A stretch of DNA of 64,000 nucleotides from positions 62,001 through 126,000 of the forward strand of contig NZ_SMAO01000004.1 of NCBI RefSeq assembly GCF_004342175.1, read 5' to 3'. The DNA is from Thiobaca trueperi. Its GTDB lineage: Bacteria > Pseudomonadota > Gammaproteobacteria > Chromatiales > Chromatiaceae. Numbering within the stretch: the first letter of the stretch is position 1; every line of letters starts with the position of its first letter. The notes below the pieces were generated by a model. The model saw nothing but the letters and a program-made list of their open reading frames with translations, ran no database searches and had not been told where the DNA came from. The translations under genes were made by a program, and so were the position numbers. Below are positions 61,256 through 64,000 of the stretch, piece by piece.

Positions 61256-62029
61256 TTAAGGCAAGCGGCGCGTGTCGATAAAGGTCTGCTCCTCGCCATC
61301 GAGCACCAGACAGGTCAGCCGCCCGGTGGCGAAGGCGCCGGTGTCGATACCGATCCGGTTGCTCTTGACTTCCGGCTCGTCGCAGATCTGATGCCCATGC
61401 ACCACGACCTTGGGGTGCGGTTTGGCGTAATGCAGAAATTCATCCCGGATCCAGATGAGGTCGTCCGGGTTTTGCCGCTCAAGCGGGATGTTGGGCCGAA
61501 TGCCGGCATGAACAAAGCAGTAATCGCCGAACACCCGCCAGGTCTCCAGCCGGTCGAGAAAGTCGAGCTGATGCGCCGGCATCCTGAGCGCCAGCTCCTC
61601 TGCCACTTGATGCAGGGGTTTCGGTGCATTCTGAATCCGCGTGCTGACCCCATAGGAACTCAGGGCGGCGAGACCGCCATACAGTATCCAACTGGAGTGG
61701 GCTTCCGGATGCCGCATGAAATTGCGCATCACCTGTTCGTGATTGCCCATCAGATGGATCGACGTGAAATCCGGGAGCGGGCATGTGATCAGGCGTTCGA
61801 GCACATCGTAGCTAGCGGGACCGCGATCGACATAGTCGCCCAGATAGATGGCAATCTTCTGCCGGTACGGATGCCGCGTGGCGTCGTTCAGTATCCGTTC
61901 ATGCAGCAGACGCAGCAGATCGTCGCGTCCATGAATGTCGCCGATGGCGTAGATCCGCATGTCCTCTGGCGTGCGGGGACATCCCGCCGCATCGGTCGAT
62001 GCCTGGTTTTTTCTGAAGAGATTCAACAT
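61256..62029 (-). CDS. Calcineurin-like metallophosphoesterase (serine/threonine protein phosphatase type)
   Basis: 257 residues. PPP-family metal motifs in order: YAIGDIHGRDDLL near 27, YLGDYVDRGPASYDVLERL near 64, LMGNHEQVM near 97, CFVHAGIRPN, and VVHGHQICDEPE. It resembles bacterial PrpA/PrpB and ApaH-like enzymes; the substrate (phosphoprotein or dinucleotide) is not fixed by sequence. A composite repeat begins 11 bases upstream of its start, so its promoter must lie in or beyond the repeat. Confidence 0.88.
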   Translation of the reverse strand: MLNLFRKNQASTDAAGCPRTPEDMRIYAIGDIHGRDDLLRLLHERILNDATRHPYRQKIAIYLGDYVDRGPASYDVLERLITCPLPDFTSIHLMGNHEQVMRNFMRHPEAHSSWILYGGLAALSSYGVSTRIQNAPKPLHQVAEELALRMPAHQLDFLDRLETWRVFGDYCFVHAGIRPNIPLERQNPDDLIWIRDEFLHYAKPHPKVVVHGHQICDEPEVKSNRIGIDTGAFATGRLTCLVLDGEEQTFIDTRRLP

Positions 62030-62039
62030 TTTTCTACGC

Positions 62040-62233
62040 TAAACCGCGTCCAGCGCGATATGCGTCATTTCCAATTTGTGTTTAGTTCTGGGGATGTCAC
62101 CGACTTTAGTGGAGACGCGGTTTAAAATTTCAAATAATTGAATATCTTAAACCGCGCAGGCGCCAACAGTCGTCAATTCTGCCAAGGCCGACCCAATTCC
62201 CAGGCATCACATACCGCACCGGGCGCGGTTTAA
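62040..62233 (+). repeat. Composite palindromic repeat, module A plus module B, left of cowN
   Basis: Module A 62040-62124 (AAACCGCGTCCAGCGCGA to GGAGACGCGGTTTAA), linker AATTTCAAATAATTGAATATC, module B 62147-62233 (TTAAACCGCGCAGGCGCC to CCGGGCGCGGTTTAA). The terminal TTAA supplies the TAA stop of cowN on the minus strand. With the inverted copy at 62561-62744 it brackets cowN. Confidence 0.88.
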
Positions 62234-62550
62234 CAACACTCTTCCTCAAGCTGCAACAACAGCTCAAGCGCCTCATCGTCGCCGGTGGTCTCGAACAGTT
62301 CGCGGATCTGGTTCAGGTGCGAGTGCACCAGGAACAGATCGTCCGGCGCCAGGCCGTGCGCCGGCTGGCGTTTGGCCATGAAATAGTCCCAGAAGGCCCG
62401 TCCGGCGCCGGCCGCCTCCTGGTTGCGTTCGATGCATTCCATGACGCGGCGGGCATTGCCGTCGCAATCGATGCCGTCGAAGGTGATATAGCGGTCGGCC
62501 TGTTGCTGCTGGCAGGGGCAATCGATCAGGGTGGTGGATTCTGCATTCAT
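62230..62550 (-). CDS. cowN: N2-fixation sustaining protein CowN
   Basis: 106 residues with ribosome site GGAGACGAAC. CowN binds and protects molybdenum nitrogenase from carbon monoxide. The family core is clear: DRYITFDGIDCDGNARRVMECIER near 20-43, AFWDYFMAKRQPAHG, DDLFLVHSHLNQIRELFETTGDDEALELLLQLEEECC. An N-terminal CPCQQQQ stretch is an extra. The stop codon is formed by the edge of a palindromic repeat, and the mirror-image repeat begins 11 bases upstream of the start. A CooA-like regulator is the next gene upstream. Confidence 0.9.
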   Translation of the reverse strand: MNAESTTLIDCPCQQQQADRYITFDGIDCDGNARRVMECIERNQEAAGAGRAFWDYFMAKRQPAHGLAPDDLFLVHSHLNQIRELFETTGDDEALELLLQLEEECC

Positions 62551-62560
62551 GTTCGTCTCC

Positions 62561-62744
62561 TAAACCGCGCCCAGTGCGGTATGCGATGTGGATCAACCCT
62601 GGCAGCATCGACAAACGTGGGAGCTGGCGCGGTTTAAACCATTAAAAATAAAAAATTTTAAACCGCGTTCCCGCCAAGGGCCGTGGATTCACCAAACGTC
62701 GGATTCAACTCGAAGCTCAGCCTCTCGCTCTGGACGCGGTTTAA
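62561..62744 (-). repeat. Composite palindromic repeat, inverted (B then A on plus), right of cowN
   Basis: On the minus strand module A 62744-62658 (GTTAAACCGCGTCCAGAGCG to GGAACGCGGTTTAA), linker AATTTTTTATTTTTAATGG, module B 62637-62561 (TTTAAACCGCGCCAGCTCCC to CTGGGCGCGGTTTA). It fills the whole gap between cowN and the CooA-like gene and is closest to the 48975 copy. Confidence 0.88.
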
Positions 62745-62762
62745 CGTTGCGACGCCAGGACT

Positions 62763-63461
62763 TTAGCGTGATTGACGCAGATTGTCCGTCGGCTGGCCGA
62801 CACTTGGCGGGCAGAGTCGGGCCAGCGCCTCGCGCGAATAGATGCAGAGGTTGCCACGTCCCCGCCGCTCGATCAGCCCCTGGCGCTCCCACAGATTGAT
62901 GAGCGAGGAGACGGTCTGCCGGGTGGTGCCGAGCAGGCTTGCAACGTCCTCCATGCTGAGGTCGAGCGGCACCAGACAGCCCCGCTCAAGCGGTGTTCCG
63001 CGCCGGTCGGCCAGACCGAGCAGGAAACGGGCAAGTCGCGCCGGCACCTCGCGAAACGCCAGATCCTCGATCAGATGCACGGCATTGTTCAGGAGCTTGC
63101 CGAGCACGCGCATCATGGCCGGCGAGACGGATGGCTCGCTGATCAGCTTGCGGGCGAATTCGGCGGTGTCGAGGAGATAGATGACGCTCGTCGCCACCGC
63201 CTCGACATAGGTCGGCGTGTGGGTGGTATAGATGTCGCCCGGTTCGAGAAAGGTCAGGCTGAGTTCGCGATTTTCGCCGATCAAATAGACCCGCAGGCGT
63301 CCGCTGTGCACGATGAACACCTGATCGCGCGTGCTCGATGGCGTGGCCAGCAGACAGCCCCTGTCCAGTTCGCGACGCGCGAAGCCGGTCAGCAGGTTTT
63401 CCGGAAGCGGCGGCTGGTCGGGCATCGCAGCGGAGTCTGGGGATGGTGAATGCGCGTTCAT
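62763..63461 (-). CDS. Crp/Fnr-family regulator, CooA-like CO sensor homologue
   Basis: 232 residues. Effector domain: FIVHSGRLRVYLIGENRELSLTFLEPGDIYTTHTPTYVEA, strikingly like CooA (VYLVGEEREISL, GDMFCMHSG). His81 aligns with the CooA haem ligand His77, but Thr79 replaces ligand Cys75. Dimer helix near 130-145. HTH: MEDVASLLGTTRQTVSSLINLWERQGLIERRGRG. A second ATG (63425, residue 13) would start Met-Pro, recalling the Pro2 haem ligand of CooA; neither start has a good ribosome site. Its position upstream of cowN fits CO-dependent control. Activity as a haem sensor is inference. Confidence 0.78.
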   Translation of the reverse strand: MNAHSPSPDSAAMPDQPPLPENLLTGFARRELDRGCLLATPSSTRDQVFIVHSGRLRVYLIGENRELSLTFLEPGDIYTTHTPTYVEAVATSVIYLLDTAEFARKLISEPSVSPAMMRVLGKLLNNAVHLIEDLAFREVPARLARFLLGLADRRGTPLERGCLVPLDLSMEDVASLLGTTRQTVSSLINLWERQGLIERRGRGNLCIYSREALARLCPPSVGQPTDNLRQSR

Positions 63462-63728
63462 AGCGAGCCGGAAGCAAAACAGGGGCCAGACGGAAACCGT
63501 CGATCAATCGGGTACTTGCCGAATCGGGACTGTGGCATTACCGACATTCTCGAACGAATCCCACAGCAACCGGCGTCTGTCGCCGCGACGAGTCGTCCCG
63601 AGACAGCCGCAGAATCCGGGTGTGGTCAGTTTGTCGGAGCTTGAAGATCAGGACGCGCGCAACCGCTTGCGGCTGACATTCAAACCCATCTGCGAATCTA
63701 GGGCGGATCCCGCTCGGACAGAAACTGT
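63462..63728. other. Divergent intergenic region, CooA-like gene / aroA
   Basis: I see no credible gene. An imperfect dyad CTGTGGCATTACC...CCCACAG near 63529-63564 is the only symmetric site noted. I find no clear CooA-type operator. Confidence 0.35.
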
Positions 63729-63758
63729 TTGAACCATTTTTATCGGCACGATTAGAAT
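63729..63758 (+). promoter_or_regulatory. Putative sigma-70 promoter of aroA
   Basis: -35 TTGAAC (63729-63734), 18-base spacer, -10 TAGAAT (63753-63758), about 40 bases before the aroA start. Confidence 0.45.
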
Positions 63759-63800
63759 GCCGGGTTTTCCCGAATCCGACACGCCCGTGCGGGAGTGGCA

Positions 63801-64000
63801 TTGACCGCAGTCACCGACCTTCGATTCCAGATCGCGCCCGGCGGCGCGCTGCGCGGACGTTTGCGCGTGCCCGGCGATAAATCGATCTCGCACCGTTCCA
63901 TCATGCTCTCAGCCATCGCCGAGGGCGAGAGCCGCATCGCCGGTTTTCTCGAAGGCGCGGACGCGCTGGCGACCCTGACTGCCTTTCGGCGGATGGGGGT
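63801..64000 (+). CDS. aroA: 3-phosphoshikimate 1-carboxyvinyltransferase (EPSP synthase), 5' part
   Basis: The window ends after 66 codons. From TTG 63801 (GGGAG ribosome site at 63791; GTG 63795 is an alternative) the frame reads [52 protein letters not shown]. The PGDKSISHR segment contains the phosphoenolpyruvate/shikimate-3-phosphate binding lysine and serine of EPSP synthase. Sixth step of the shikimate pathway. Confidence 0.93.
   Translation, partial: MTAVTDLRFQIAPGGALRGRLRVPGDKSISHRSIMLSAIAEGESRIAGFLEGADALATLTAFRRMG

Noticed and set aside
63462-63800. CooA-type operator upstream of the CooA-like gene
   Set aside because: Only a TGTCGG half-site near 63630 was seen, with no matching half at the right distance.

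Overview
The window looks like chromosomal DNA of a GC-rich, motile, nitrogen-fixing gammaproteobacterium. A purple sulfur bacterium of the Chromatiaceae type is my best guess. The basis is the Pseudomonas-like flagellar/chemotaxis order (FleQ, fliE to flhG, fliA, cheYZAB, motCD, cheW), a CowN gene, and several families of intergenic palindromic repeats. No taxonomic marker such as rRNA is present, so this is inference.

Layout. 1-1390: a scarred edge with a frameshifted gene end, a tRNA-Ala-like remnant, an intact tRNA-Cys and a decayed ATPase-like fragment. 1337-4087: bioF, an aspartate-type aminotransferase and tRNA-Asn. 4088-13600: an accessory island directly downstream of tRNA-Asn. It holds a five-gene operon (5-methylcytosine methyltransferase, Vsr-type endonuclease, full-length sigma-70 factor, DrmA-like helicase, DrmB-like DUF1998 protein) and ends in two decayed insertion sequences. 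This is a DISARM-like defence locus with unusual partners and is the strongest candidate for an undescribed system.

13753-21771: three HDOD-domain proteins, a ZorAB-like ion-channel/OmpA pair with a cytoplasmic tail, a flagellar MotAB stator pair and a ComFB-family protein. 21981-50674: a long flagellar and chemotaxis supercluster, nearly all on the plus strand and tightly spaced. It contains a second, free-standing copy of the FliF C-terminus between fliF and fliG, a FliK with 41-residue tandem repeats, and an arginine-rich repeat protein after cheW.

50716-61198: envelope and DNA-maintenance genes: a GtrA-fused glycosyltransferase, a class A penicillin-binding protein, a proline-rich lipoprotein, a DinG-family helicase, three uncharacterised small genes and radA. 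61256-64000: a calcineurin-like phosphatase, cowN bracketed by inverted composite repeats, a CooA-like CO-sensor homologue and the start of aroA. CowN protects nitrogenase from CO, so a CooA-like regulator beside it makes functional sense.

A recurring theme is a family of palindromic modules bounded by TTAAACCGCG/CGCGGTTTAA. Modules A and B occur singly or as A-linker-B composites at 507, 13513, 34270, 48975, 62040 and 62561. They interrupt the flagellar operon (fliN/fliO), lie between motD and cheW, and flank cowN.
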